From positions 1 to 13,207 of the forward strand of contig JALNYR010000069.1 in assembly GCA_023229725.1 (NCBI GenBank): a stretch of DNA of 13,207 nucleotides, read 5' to 3'. The translations under genes were made by a program, and so were the position numbers. The stretch comes from Dehalococcoidia bacterium. GTDB taxonomy: Bacteria > Chloroflexota > Dehalococcoidia > GIF9 > AB-539-J10. Under the pieces are notes generated by a model. It did no database searches. It saw only the letters and a program-made list of their open reading frames with translations, and was not told the DNA's origin. This document shows positions 1 through 6,599 of the stretch, in pieces. Each line of letters starts with the position of its first letter. Position 1 is the first letter of the stretch.

Positions 1-40
1 TCGCAACGGACAGTTCACTCATGCAGGAGGAAGCAATCAG

Positions 41-1549
41 ATGAGAACCCCAGAACAGTACCGGGCCGGCCTTGCCAAGATGCGGCCCAACCTGTACATC
101 GGTGGTGAGAAGGTCGGGCGCGACGATCCTCGCATTCTGCCCGGCGTGAACGTGATGGCCACGACCTTCGAGATTGCCCAGGACCCGCGCTGGAAGGGCG
201 TTGCGACCGCCACGTCGTCGTTGTCGGGTCACGAAATCAATCGCTGGGCTCATACCCCGCAGCACCCGTTCGACCTCATGCAGAAGCAAAAGATGATCCG
301 GCTCGGCGCGCAGCGCGTGGGCGGCTGCATCCAGCGATGCATGGGCCACGACGCCATCACCTCTCTCTCCATCGGCACGAAGGAGATCGACGACAAGTAC
401 GGGACCGAGTACCACAGGCGCTTCTGTGACTGGCTCACGTGGTACCAGGACAAGGACTACTGCGCGGCCTGCGCCCAGACCGACATGAAGGGCGACAGAA
501 CCAAGCGGCCCAGCGAGCAGGTTGAACCGGGCCAGTACGTCCACATCGATGAGGTGACCGACAAGGGCATCTATGTCAGCGGCTGCAAGGTCTGCATCAC
601 CATGGCCGCCTACGCGGACGAGATACTAGTCCTGCCCACCCGCGCCATGATGGAGACCGATGCCGACTGGGCTGTGGCGTTCGCCATTCCGGGGGACGAC
701 CCCGGCATCAAGCAGGTTGTCCGACCTGTGTGGTTGCACGAGCGAAAGGAGATCGAAGCCCCGTTCTGCAACTTCGGCGTGTCCGACTCGATGATTATCT
801 TCGACCACACCTTCGTTCCCAAGGAGCGCGTCTTCATGTGCCGCGAGTGGGAGTTCGGGCGTCGACTGGCCATGCTCTTCGCTGACTCGCACCGCCACAG
901 CTACTGCGGCTGCAAGCCGGCGGTATCTGACGTCATCCTTGGCGCCACGCTGCTCGCCGCTGACGCGAACAACATCTCGAAGGTCAGCCACGTGCGCGAG
1001 AAGATGTCCGCGTTCGCATTGAACTCCGAGCTGGCCTTCGCGGCCGGCGTCGCCGCCGCCATGTACGGCGAGAAGACGGCCTGCGGCACGTTCTTCCCGA
1101 ACACCATCTTCGCGAATGTGGGTCGCAGGCTCATGGGTGAGAACATCTACCACGAGTACAACATGCTGACCGAGATCGCCGGCGGCCTGTCGGTCACGAT
1201 GCCGTTCGAGGAGGACTTCATCAATCCCGAGACGAAGCCCTACATGGACAAGTACATCGTCCGGAATCCGAAGCTCTCCGCCGAGGAGTCGCACCGCATC
1301 TGGCGGTTCGTTGAGAACGTCTCCGCCTCGGCGATGACCTCCTGGTACCAGATAGCGGGCGTCCACGGCGGCGGCTCTCCCATCATGGAGACCATCGCCC
1401 TGAACATCGACTTCGACTACGAGGCACGGCGCAAGGTGGCCCGCTACCTCGCCGGCATCGACAAGGAGCTTGACCAGTCCAAGGAGCTCACGCGGCAGCC
1501 GACGTTCGGCTGCAACCTCATGGAGCCGGAGGAGTTCGGCGACGCCTAG
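41..1549 (+). CDS. 4-hydroxybutyryl-CoA dehydratase-like protein (HpaB/AbfD flavoprotein family)
   Basis: The 502-residue protein belongs to the flavin-binding 4-hydroxyphenylacetate 3-hydroxylase / 4-hydroxybutyryl-CoA dehydratase family. Family knowledge: Clostridium AbfD binds a [4Fe-4S] cluster through C99, C103, H292 and C299. Here C96-x3-C100 (GGCIQRC) and H284-x6-C291 (HRHSYCGC) reproduce both spacings, and K292 follows as in AbfD. This argues for a radical FAD/[4Fe-4S] dehydratase (or isomerase) of an acyl-CoA rather than a plain FADH2 monooxygenase. Also seen: KGDR near residue 150, VFVP-like FVPKERVF near 258, and VHGGGSP near 441. The protein has many extra cysteines (C129, C141, C144, C182, C185, C243, C267, C289), including CAAC and CKVC pairs not explained by the known cluster. 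The start follows AGGAGG at 25-30. It is followed after 43 nt by an SDR on the same strand, likely co-transcribed. The actual substrate is unknown. Confidence 0.88.
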   Translation: MRTPEQYRAGLAKMRPNLYIGGEKVGRDDPRILPGVNVMATTFEIAQDPRWKGVATATSSLSGHEINRWAHTPQHPFDLMQKQKMIRLGAQRVGGCIQRCMGHDAITSLSIGTKEIDDKYGTEYHRRFCDWLTWYQDKDYCAACAQTDMKGDRTKRPSEQVEPGQYVHIDEVTDKGIYVSGCKVCITMAAYADEILVLPTRAMMETDADWAVAFAIPGDDPGIKQVVRPVWLHERKEIEAPFCNFGVSDSMIIFDHTFVPKERVFMCREWEFGRRLAMLFADSHRHSYCGCKPAVSDVILGATLLAADANNISKVSHVREKMSAFALNSELAFAAGVAAAMYGEKTACGTFFPNTIFANVGRRLMGENIYHEYNMLTEIAGGLSVTMPFEEDFINPETKPYMDKYIVRNPKLSAEESHRIWRFVENVSASAMTSWYQIAGVHGGGSPIMETIALNIDFDYEARRKVARYLAGIDKELDQSKELTRQPTFGCNLMEPEEFGDA

Positions 1550-1592
1550 TCCTCACCCTGGAGCGACGTCTGACGTGGACAAGGAGAAGCAG

Positions 1593-2426
1593 ATGGCTGA
1601 CGAAGAGAAGTTCGAGTCTCTTGCCGCGAGATTCCGGCTTGACGGCAAGGTTGCCCTCGTGACCGGTGGGAGCCGCGGCATCGGGCGCGCCATCGCCCTC
1701 GGTCTTGCCGAGGCCGGCGCGGATATCGTGCTGACGAGTCGCAAGCTGCCCGACCTCGAGACTGTCGCTGCGGAGATACAGGCGTTGGGTCGACAGGCGC
1801 TGCCGGTGGCGGCCAACGTCCGGCACCTCGAAGAGCATGAGGGCATTGTGAAGGCGGCCATCGACCGTTTCGGCCACATCGACATACTGGTGAACAACGC
1901 CGGCACCAGCATTGCTTACGGGTCAGTGTTCGACGTCGATGAGAAGGCGTGGGACATCACGATGGGCCTCAACCTCAAGGCCATCTTCTTCCTCACCCAG
2001 CGTGTGACCGCCCGCATGAGAGAGCAGGGCAAAGGCGGGTCCGTCGTCAACATCTCGTCGGACTCGGGCTTCAGGCCCTATCTCGGCATGAGCGTCTACG
2101 CAATCAGCAAGTGCGCCGTGCAGCACCTTACCGCCGTCTTTGCTCAAGAACTGGGTCAGTACAATATCCGCTGCAATTGCATCGCGCCATCGGTGACCCG
2201 GACACGCCTTTCCGAGGCGCTCTGGAAGGACGAAGGCAATCTCCGCCGCAAGGAGATGAACACGACGCTTGGTCGTATCGCCGAACCAATCGAGATGGCC
2301 GGGGCCGCTCTGTACCTGGCCTCCGACGCGTCGAGCTACATGACGGGCCAGACCCTGCTCGTCGATGGGGGCGAGTACTCCATGATTCAGGATGCCATCA
2401 AGACGGTGCCCTACCTCACGAAGTAG
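1593..2426 (+). CDS. Short-chain dehydrogenase/reductase (classical SDR)
   Basis: A 277-residue classical SDR that would oxidise or reduce a hydroxyl/carbonyl group with NAD(P). The Rossmann motif TGGSRGIG lies at 24-31, NNAG at 101-104, and the catalytic tetrad is N127, S156, Y169 and K173 (YAISK). Arg in the glycine-rich loop (SRG) and the TSR at the end of strand beta-2 favour NADP(H), by inference. The C-terminal TGQTLLVDGG is typical. The reading frame is open further upstream into the preceding gene, but the ATG at 1593 is preceded by AAGGAG (1581-1586) at good spacing, and the protein then begins just before the usual SDR core. It probably acts on a substrate or product of the dehydratase-like enzyme encoded upstream. 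Substrate unknown. Confidence 0.92.
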   Translation: MADEEKFESLAARFRLDGKVALVTGGSRGIGRAIALGLAEAGADIVLTSRKLPDLETVAAEIQALGRQALPVAANVRHLEEHEGIVKAAIDRFGHIDILVNNAGTSIAYGSVFDVDEKAWDITMGLNLKAIFFLTQRVTARMREQGKGGSVVNISSDSGFRPYLGMSVYAISKCAVQHLTAVFAQELGQYNIRCNCIAPSVTRTRLSEALWKDEGNLRRKEMNTTLGRIAEPIEMAGAALYLASDASSYMTGQTLLVDGGEYSMIQDAIKTVPYLTK

Positions 2427-2452
2427 TGACGCGGCCGGCTCTTGACGGCATG

Positions 2453-2484
2453 AGAGAGGGGTCCCCCTGAGGGGCCCCCTCTCT
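2453..2484. terminator. Hairpin terminator between convergent genes
   Basis: AGAGAGGGG (2453-2461) pairs perfectly with CCCCTCTCT (2476-2484), and an inner CCCC/GGGG stem closes on a CTGA loop. It lies 26 nt after the stop of the plus-strand SDR and 21 nt beyond the stop of the minus-strand phosphotriesterase-like gene, so it can serve both directions. There is no long T-run on either side, only a pyrimidine-rich stretch on the plus strand. Confidence 0.75.
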
Positions 2485-2505
2485 GCTTCTCTCCGACTGT
2501 CGACG

Positions 2506-3561
2506 CTAGTCGAACGCGAACGACCGCGCCGGATTGTCGACCATGATGGTCCTGATGTCGTCCGCGGACATACCCTTCGCCCGCATGACCGGCAGCACGT
2601 TGTCCATGATGTGGGCGTAGCCCCACCCTCCGTACTTGCGGCGCTGCGTCTTGTTCCAGATGTCCTGCGAGATGACGAGCTGCTTCGTATAGCCGAGGCT
2701 CATGAGGTCCATGATCTCGTTGATGCGCATGTGGTCGTTCGGAAGGTCTATCTTGCGGTGCCCCATCGGGTAGTACCCTTCGCGCCCGAACAGGTCGTAC
2801 TCCAGGAAGACGCCCGTCTTCGCGAGCGCGATGCGATTCTCCCTCTGGCGAACGGCACGGTCGATGTGGTCCATCGTCGTCTTCGTCAGGTCCGCGCCGG
2901 CTGCCTCGACGATGCGGACGGCCTGCATGGCGGAGTCTTCATGCTGTCCGGGGTGGATGTTGAGAGCGGCGCCGGTGAGCTTCTGAGCCCTGCCTGCGGC
3001 GCGGAGCGATTTCCGCTCGTTGTCGGTGAGGGGCCAGGAACATCCTATCTCCCCGATAAGGCCGGAGCAGATGCCCGTGCCGTCGACGCCTTCTTCGATG
3101 TCGCGGACTATCTCCTCGACTATCGCGTCCTCCGACCTGTCATCCATGTCGGCCGGCAGCGACGAGTCGATGTAGTAGCCGGAGCCCATGACGACGTTCA
3201 GCCCCGTCTTCCTCGCAATGCGCGCGAGCGCCTTCGGTGACCGCCCGAGGCCGATGTTGCTCATCTCCACGACGGAGCACCCGCCCGCCAGCTTGAAGTG
3301 CATGATCTCGTCCACGGCCTCCTGCTCGTCGTTGCAGGTGAGGTCGTCGAGGTTCGTGAAGCGGTGGTACGTCAGCCACCAGAGGATGTCCGGCGTCACG
3401 GGCCGGTACGCCATGTCCTTCTCGAAGCAGTCGGCAGGCTCCACGAACCAGCCGGAGCCATCGCTCATCAGGTGTTCGTGGACGAGCGTGATTCCCAGTT
3501 GGGATGGCTGGATGAGCCCCAGGACGGTCTGAACCTTCCCCTTGCGGGCCTCGCGTTGCAT
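2506..3561 (-). CDS. Phosphotriesterase-family amidohydrolase (probable lactonase/esterase)
   Basis: The 351-residue protein matches the phosphotriesterase/PHP family (COG1735), a TIM-barrel hydrolase with two metal ions. The metal ligands can be read in order: H28 and H30 (VHEH), E171 (GEIG, the position of the bridging carboxylated Lys in true phosphotriesterase, Glu in the PHP subgroup), H203 (NIHPG), H232 (MDH) and D300 (SQD). Family members with Glu at the bridge hydrolyse lactones, carboxyl esters or unknown substrates rather than organophosphates. Beside dehydrogenases and sugar-acid dehydratase homologues, an aldonolactone-type hydrolase is a reasonable inference. The ATG at 3561 is chosen because a strong AGAGGAGGAG lies just upstream and the protein then starts like the family (VQTVLG...ITLVHEH). 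It is the last gene of the enolase-kinase unit, 65 nt after the kinase. Confidence 0.88.
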   Translation of the reverse strand: MQREARKGKVQTVLGLIQPSQLGITLVHEHLMSDGSGWFVEPADCFEKDMAYRPVTPDILWWLTYHRFTNLDDLTCNDEQEAVDEIMHFKLAGGCSVVEMSNIGLGRSPKALARIARKTGLNVVMGSGYYIDSSLPADMDDRSEDAIVEEIVRDIEEGVDGTGICSGLIGEIGCSWPLTDNERKSLRAAGRAQKLTGAALNIHPGQHEDSAMQAVRIVEAAGADLTKTTMDHIDRAVRQRENRIALAKTGVFLEYDLFGREGYYPMGHRKIDLPNDHMRINEIMDLMSLGYTKQLVISQDIWNKTQRRKYGGWGYAHIMDNVLPVMRAKGMSADDIRTIMVDNPARSFAFD

Positions 3562-3626
3562 CGTGTGTCTCCTCCTCTCTATTGTGCCCCTGTGTGTCTG
3601 ACCGGCGCTGCGTGGCGGGAGCCGCG

Positions 3627-4955
3627 TCACGCACGCAGACCAAGTTTGAGGTCGTTCACATTCGTGCCCGTATGCCCCGTCACGATGGCGTCCTGCAGTC
3701 TGCGGAGCAGGGGGCTGACGTCGTGCCGGCGCAAGGCGTCGCCGATGTCGAGTCCCTCGCTCTTCGCTCGCTGCAGCGTGGATGGGTCGGTGATAGCGCC
3801 GGCAATCGGTGTCGGCCCGTCCGTGCCATCGGTGTCGAGAGACAGCACGACCTGGCCCGCGGCCGAGATGCCCAGTGCGGCGCTCAACGCAAACTCCTGA
3901 TTCGGGCCGCCCTCGCCGCCGGGCGTGTCAAGAGTCACCGTTGTCTCTCCTCCTGCGATGAGCGCCGCGGCGCCGGCGGGCATGGCTGCCAGCCTCGCGC
4001 CGAAGGCCCGGCCCTCCTCGGTACTGTCGCCCTCCAGTTCACAGCTGAGAACGTGAGGCGTGAAGCCCAGGCGTGCGGCCGCGTCTGCAGCCGCACGGCA
4101 CACCTCGCCGGTCTTCATGAGCAGAAAGGTGTGTACCGGCCGGTCTCCGAAGTCCCTCGGATTCTCCAGGTCGGGAGTCGCCTCGCGCAGGTACTGGACG
4201 ACCGAAGCCGGCATTCGTTCCCAGAGGTGGTAGCATGTGAGCACCCTCCGGGCATCCTCGAACGTGGATGTGTCCGGCACCGTAGGGCAGGTGATGTAGT
4301 CATAGGGGTCGCCCGTCACATCTGAGACGGTGAGATTGACGATTTCGGCGGGGAAGATGGCGAGCGCCAGGCGGCCGCCCTTGAATTGCGAAAGGTGCTT
4401 GCGGACGGCGTTTATCTCCCGGATGCTCGCTCCGCACTCCAGCAGCAGGCGGTGCACCTCGCGCTTCTCCTGCAGGGTGACGCCAGCGACCGGGTACGGC
4501 GCGAGCGCTGAGCTTCCTCCCGTGATGGCGCAGATGGCGAGGTCGCCCTCCCGCATCTGCCGCGCCATGCGCACCATGTCCTGTGCCGCCGCGAACCCTC
4601 GCTCGTCCGGCAGCGGGTGGCTGGCCTCCCTGAGGTGGACGATGCGCGTGCCCGATTCCTGTCCGGCCTTGACGATGACGAGGCTGTCCGTGATGCGGTC
4701 GCCAAGCACGTCCTCGAGCGCGCGGGCTATCGGCAGGCTTGCCTTGCCGGCGCCGAGCACATAGACGCGCCGTCCGCGGGAGAGGTCGTACCTGAGGTCG
4801 CCGATGCTCAGCACATCGCCCTGCAATCGCACGAGGTCCCGGGTGACCCGGTAGGGGTCGACGCGTTGCAGCGTGTACTCGGCGATGTCGAGCGCCTTCT
4901 CCCGCAGGGAGCGGTTCCCGTGCGACAGCAGCTCTTCTCTGTTCTTGACGTACAT
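3627..4955 (-). CDS. Glycerate 2-kinase-like protein (MOFRL/DUF4147 family)
   Basis: A 442-residue protein of the GckA/TtuD glycerate 2-kinase family, which makes 2-phosphoglycerate from D-glycerate and ATP. (Older annotations call it hydroxypyruvate reductase.) Visible motifs: GAGKAS at 68-73 with the presumed catalytic Lys 71, TGGSSAL near 145, NAVRKHLSQFKGGRLA near 182, SDVTGDP near 211, GGETTV near 335, DTDGTDGPT near 374 and the C-terminal GTNVNDL. One position is odd. The usual GGRNQE motif reads GGPNQE (residues 349-354), losing an arginine I recall as important for activity in the Thermotoga enzyme (not verified here). The ATG at 4955 gives the family-typical opening MYVKNREELLSHGN; a GTG at 4964 is the alternative. 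Neither has a clear Shine-Dalgarno site. The enolase-like gene precedes it by 39 nt, so 2-phosphoglycerate or an analogue could pass directly between the two. Confidence 0.88.
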   Translation of the reverse strand: MYVKNREELLSHGNRSLREKALDIAEYTLQRVDPYRVTRDLVRLQGDVLSIGDLRYDLSRGRRVYVLGAGKASLPIARALEDVLGDRITDSLVIVKAGQESGTRIVHLREASHPLPDERGFAAAQDMVRMARQMREGDLAICAITGGSSALAPYPVAGVTLQEKREVHRLLLECGASIREINAVRKHLSQFKGGRLALAIFPAEIVNLTVSDVTGDPYDYITCPTVPDTSTFEDARRVLTCYHLWERMPASVVQYLREATPDLENPRDFGDRPVHTFLLMKTGEVCRAAADAAARLGFTPHVLSCELEGDSTEEGRAFGARLAAMPAGAAALIAGGETTVTLDTPGGEGGPNQEFALSAALGISAAGQVVLSLDTDGTDGPTPIAGAITDPSTLQRAKSEGLDIGDALRRHDVSPLLRRLQDAIVTGHTGTNVNDLKLGLRA

Positions 4956-4994
4956 CGTTGGCACACTGGCGGGCTGCGGCGCACGCGACCGAGC

Positions 4995-6275
4995 CTAGAC
5001 TGGCCGCCTGAACGAGCGTCCGGCGTAGGTCGCGGCGGGGCCGAGCTCTTCCTCGATCTGCAGCAGCCGGTTGTACTTCGCCGTGCGCTCGCTTCGAACC
5101 GGCGCGCCGGTCTTGATCTGGCCGCCGTTGAGAGCGACGACGAGGTCGGCAATCATAGGGTCTTCAGTTTCGCCCGAGCGCTCGGAGACGCAGACACCGT
5201 AGCCGTTGCGGAACGCCATCGTCGCGGTCTCCATCGCCTCGGTGAGCGTGCCTATCTGGTTGACCTTCCACAGCACGGAATTGGCCGCCCCCATCTCGAC
5301 ACCCCGCGCAAGGCGGGCTTTGTTGGTGACGAAGAGGTCGTCCCCCACGATCTGCACTCCGGGCAGCGCGCGCGTTATCTCGGCGAAGCCCTCGTAGTCG
5401 TCCTCCTGCAGCGGGTCCTCGATTGAGACGATGGGGTACTCCGAGACGAGGTTCTTGAAGAACTGAATGACGCCATCGCGGCTGAGCTGCTTGCCTTCGA
5501 ACTGGTACGTCTCGCTCCTGCGGTCGTAGAGGTGCGTGGCGGCGCAGTCGAACGCGTAGACTATCTTCGATTCGTAGCCGGACTGCCTCACCGCATCGCG
5601 CAGCAGGTTCAGAGCCTCGCGGACGTCGACGATGGGCGGAACCACGCCGCCTTCGTCGCCGACGTTGACGGCCAGCTTGCCGTAACGCGCGGCGGTCATC
5701 GGCCGCAGGATGGCGTTGATTTCGGCCGTTATCTGCAGCGCCTCGCTGAAAGTCTCGGCACCGACCGGCATCATGATGAACTCCTGGAAGCAGAGGTCGT
5801 TGGACGAGAGCTTGCCGCCGTTCACCAGGTTCATCATCGGCACTGGCAGCACGTGCGCCTCGGAGTTGAGGTAGCGGTAGAGCGGGAGCTCCAGCGTGGC
5901 GGCGGCCGCCCGCGCGACCGCGAGCGACGCGCCAAGTATGGCGTTGGCCCCGAGACGGCTCTTGTTGGGCGTGCCGTCGAGCGCCACCATGTCGAGGTCC
6001 AGCGCGCGCTGTTCCGTCACGTCCCGGTCGAGCAGCAGGTCGGCGATGGCGGTATTCACGTTGTGAATGGCCTTCGTCACGCCGTATCCGCCGTACCGCG
6101 TGCCCCCGTCGCGCATCTCGTAGGCTTCGTAGCTGCCCGTAGAGCGCCCACTGGGCACGTCGGCGCGTCCGCGCAGTTCGTCGTCCACCCACACGTCTAC
6201 CTGGACGGTGGGTGTGCCGCGGCAGTCGATAATCTCACGAGCGTTGACATCGGTTATCCTGTTGTATTCAGACAC
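4995..6275 (-). CDS. Enolase-like protein with altered active site
   Basis: A 426-residue full-length enolase homologue (E. coli enolase has about 432). Enolase interconverts 2-phosphoglycerate and PEP. Conserved by motif (E. coli numbering in brackets): E165 [E167] in QEF, E208 [E208] in GDEGG, D243 [D245], E286 [E289] in SIEDP, D312 [D316] in GDD, catalytic Lys K337 [K341], R366-S367 [R370-S371], K388 [K392] and RSER near 394-397. Changed: the GGAHADN segment reads GGKLSSN, placing Leu 156 at [H158]. The SHRSGETED motif reads SERSGETED, placing Glu 365 at [H369]. The mobile loop SGAST reads SGRST (42-46). It is therefore either a divergent enolase or a paralogue acting on another phospho-acid. 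The start is GTG, set by AGAGGAGG seven bases upstream; the open frame continues upstream but without enolase-like sequence. First gene of a unit with the kinase and the PTE-like gene. Confidence 0.9.
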   Translation of the reverse strand: MSEYNRITDVNAREIIDCRGTPTVQVDVWVDDELRGRADVPSGRSTGSYEAYEMRDGGTRYGGYGVTKAIHNVNTAIADLLLDRDVTEQRALDLDMVALDGTPNKSRLGANAILGASLAVARAAAATLELPLYRYLNSEAHVLPVPMMNLVNGGKLSSNDLCFQEFIMMPVGAETFSEALQITAEINAILRPMTAARYGKLAVNVGDEGGVVPPIVDVREALNLLRDAVRQSGYESKIVYAFDCAATHLYDRRSETYQFEGKQLSRDGVIQFFKNLVSEYPIVSIEDPLQEDDYEGFAEITRALPGVQIVGDDLFVTNKARLARGVEMGAANSVLWKVNQIGTLTEAMETATMAFRNGYGVCVSERSGETEDPMIADLVVALNGGQIKTGAPVRSERTAKYNRLLQIEEELGPAATYAGRSFRRPV

Positions 6276-6282
6276 GTCGAAT

Positions 6283-6290
6283 CCTCCTCT
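6283..6290 (-). promoter_or_regulatory. Ribosome binding site fixing the enolase GTG start
   Basis: AGAGGAGG on the minus strand sits seven bases before GTG 6275. The open frame reaches back to about 6542, but this site and the enolase N-terminus (SEYNRITDVNAREI) agree on the GTG. Confidence 0.8.
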
Positions 6291-6354
6291 GTGCTCCAGC
6301 GGGGCCGGAGATGTAGTGACGACACGAGGGCACACCTCTGTGCGCCGAGGCACA
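6290..6354 (-). repeat. Leader with alternating TGTGC/GCACA arms and a 9-bp direct repeat
   Basis: In minus-strand order the leader contains TGTGC (6354-6350), GCACA (6343-6339), TGTGC (6334-6330) and GCACA (6294-6290). Neighbouring arms can pair in mutually exclusive ways, and the last arm abuts and overlaps by one base the Shine-Dalgarno site. GCACAGAGG occurs twice (6343-6335 and 6294-6286). This could be a repeated operator half-site or an attenuator-like RNA leader. The arms are only 5 bp, so the structural reading is tentative. Confidence 0.35.
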
Positions 6355-6374
6355 TTGGGGTGGCCGGACGCCGA

Positions 6375-6403
6375 ATGGTAACTCCCGAGTCTGCGACCGT
6401 CAA
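6375..6403 (-). promoter_or_regulatory. Candidate sigma70 promoter of the enolase-kinase-PTE unit
   Basis: On the minus strand TTGACG (6403-6398) is separated by exactly 17 bases from TACCAT (6380-6375). These match the -35 and -10 consensus at 5 and 4 of 6 positions. It would start transcription near 6367, giving a leader of about 90 nt before the enolase GTG. It lies downstream of the UxaA operon terminator, so it fits a new transcription unit. Confidence 0.55.
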
Positions 6404-6440
6404 CACGCACTGGAGGACGCCGCGTCGACCGGACCGGCCC

Positions 6441-6474
6441 GCGGGCACGGTGCGCGGAGGACCGTGTGGCCCGC
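6441..6474. repeat. Inverted repeat upstream of the enolase promoter
   Basis: CACGGT (6446-6451) and ACCGTG (6461-6466) form a perfect 6-bp stem with a 9-nt loop. GCGGG (6441-6445) and CCCGC (6470-6474) extend it across a 3-nt bulge. It sits about 40 bp upstream of the candidate -35 box. It may be a regulator site or a second termination hairpin. Confidence 0.35.
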
Positions 6475-6542
6475 AGCAGTCGCACCGCCGCGAACCGGGA
6501 GGACGCTTCGCGCGATAGACGGTCATTCCGTGCCGGGCACAC

Positions 6543-6580
6543 GAGAACGGGAGACGCGCCGCGGCGCGCCTCCCGTTCTC
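6543..6580 (-). terminator. Long GC-rich hairpin ending the UxaA operon
   Basis: GAGAACGGGAG (6543-6553) pairs perfectly with CTCCCGTTCTC (6570-6580). The interior CGCGCCG/CGGCGCG (6555-6568) is itself fully palindromic, leaving a single A-C mismatch. It begins 20 nt past the stop of the last UxaA paralogue. There is no T-tract on the exit side, as is common for terminators in GC-rich genomes. Confidence 0.7.
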
Positions 6581-6599
6581 TGGATTGTCCCGGGACCGA

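Larger units (their letters stand above)
6276..6599. other. Intergenic region upstream of the enolase-like gene (324 nt)
   Basis: The longest gene-free stretch in the window. On the minus strand it holds, in order: the terminator hairpin of the UxaA operon (6543-6580), about 70 nt with nothing recognised, a hairpin at 6441-6474, a sigma70-type promoter (6375-6403), a leader with alternating TGTGC/GCACA arms (6290-6354), and the enolase ribosome site. The open frames across it lack any family resemblance. Confidence 0.6.

Noticed and set aside
626..1366. Minus-strand open frame of 246 codons opposite the dehydratase-like gene
   Set aside because: Shadow of a gene with intact cluster-ligand motifs; composition is typical of an antisense frame in GC-rich DNA.
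41..1549. Annotation as 4-hydroxyphenylacetate 3-monooxygenase (HpaB)
   Set aside because: The Cys-x3-Cys and His-x6-Cys ligands of the dehydratase [4Fe-4S] cluster are present, and no HpaC-type flavin reductase gene is adjacent.
1470..1592. N-terminal extension of the first SDR from an upstream start
   Set aside because: It would overlap the preceding gene by 80 nt with low-complexity Arg/Ser sequence, whereas ATG 1593 has AAGGAG and a normal SDR N-terminus.
5532..6518. Long plus-strand open frame (328 codons) across the enolase gene
   Set aside because: It is antisense to a clear enolase homologue, is rich in Arg/Val/His/Gly as GC-rich shadow frames are, and has no recognisable motif or ribosome site.
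6276..6542. N-terminal extension of the enolase-like protein
   Set aside because: The extra 89 residues are Arg-rich with no enolase similarity, and cross the candidate promoter; GTG 6275 has an excellent ribosome site.
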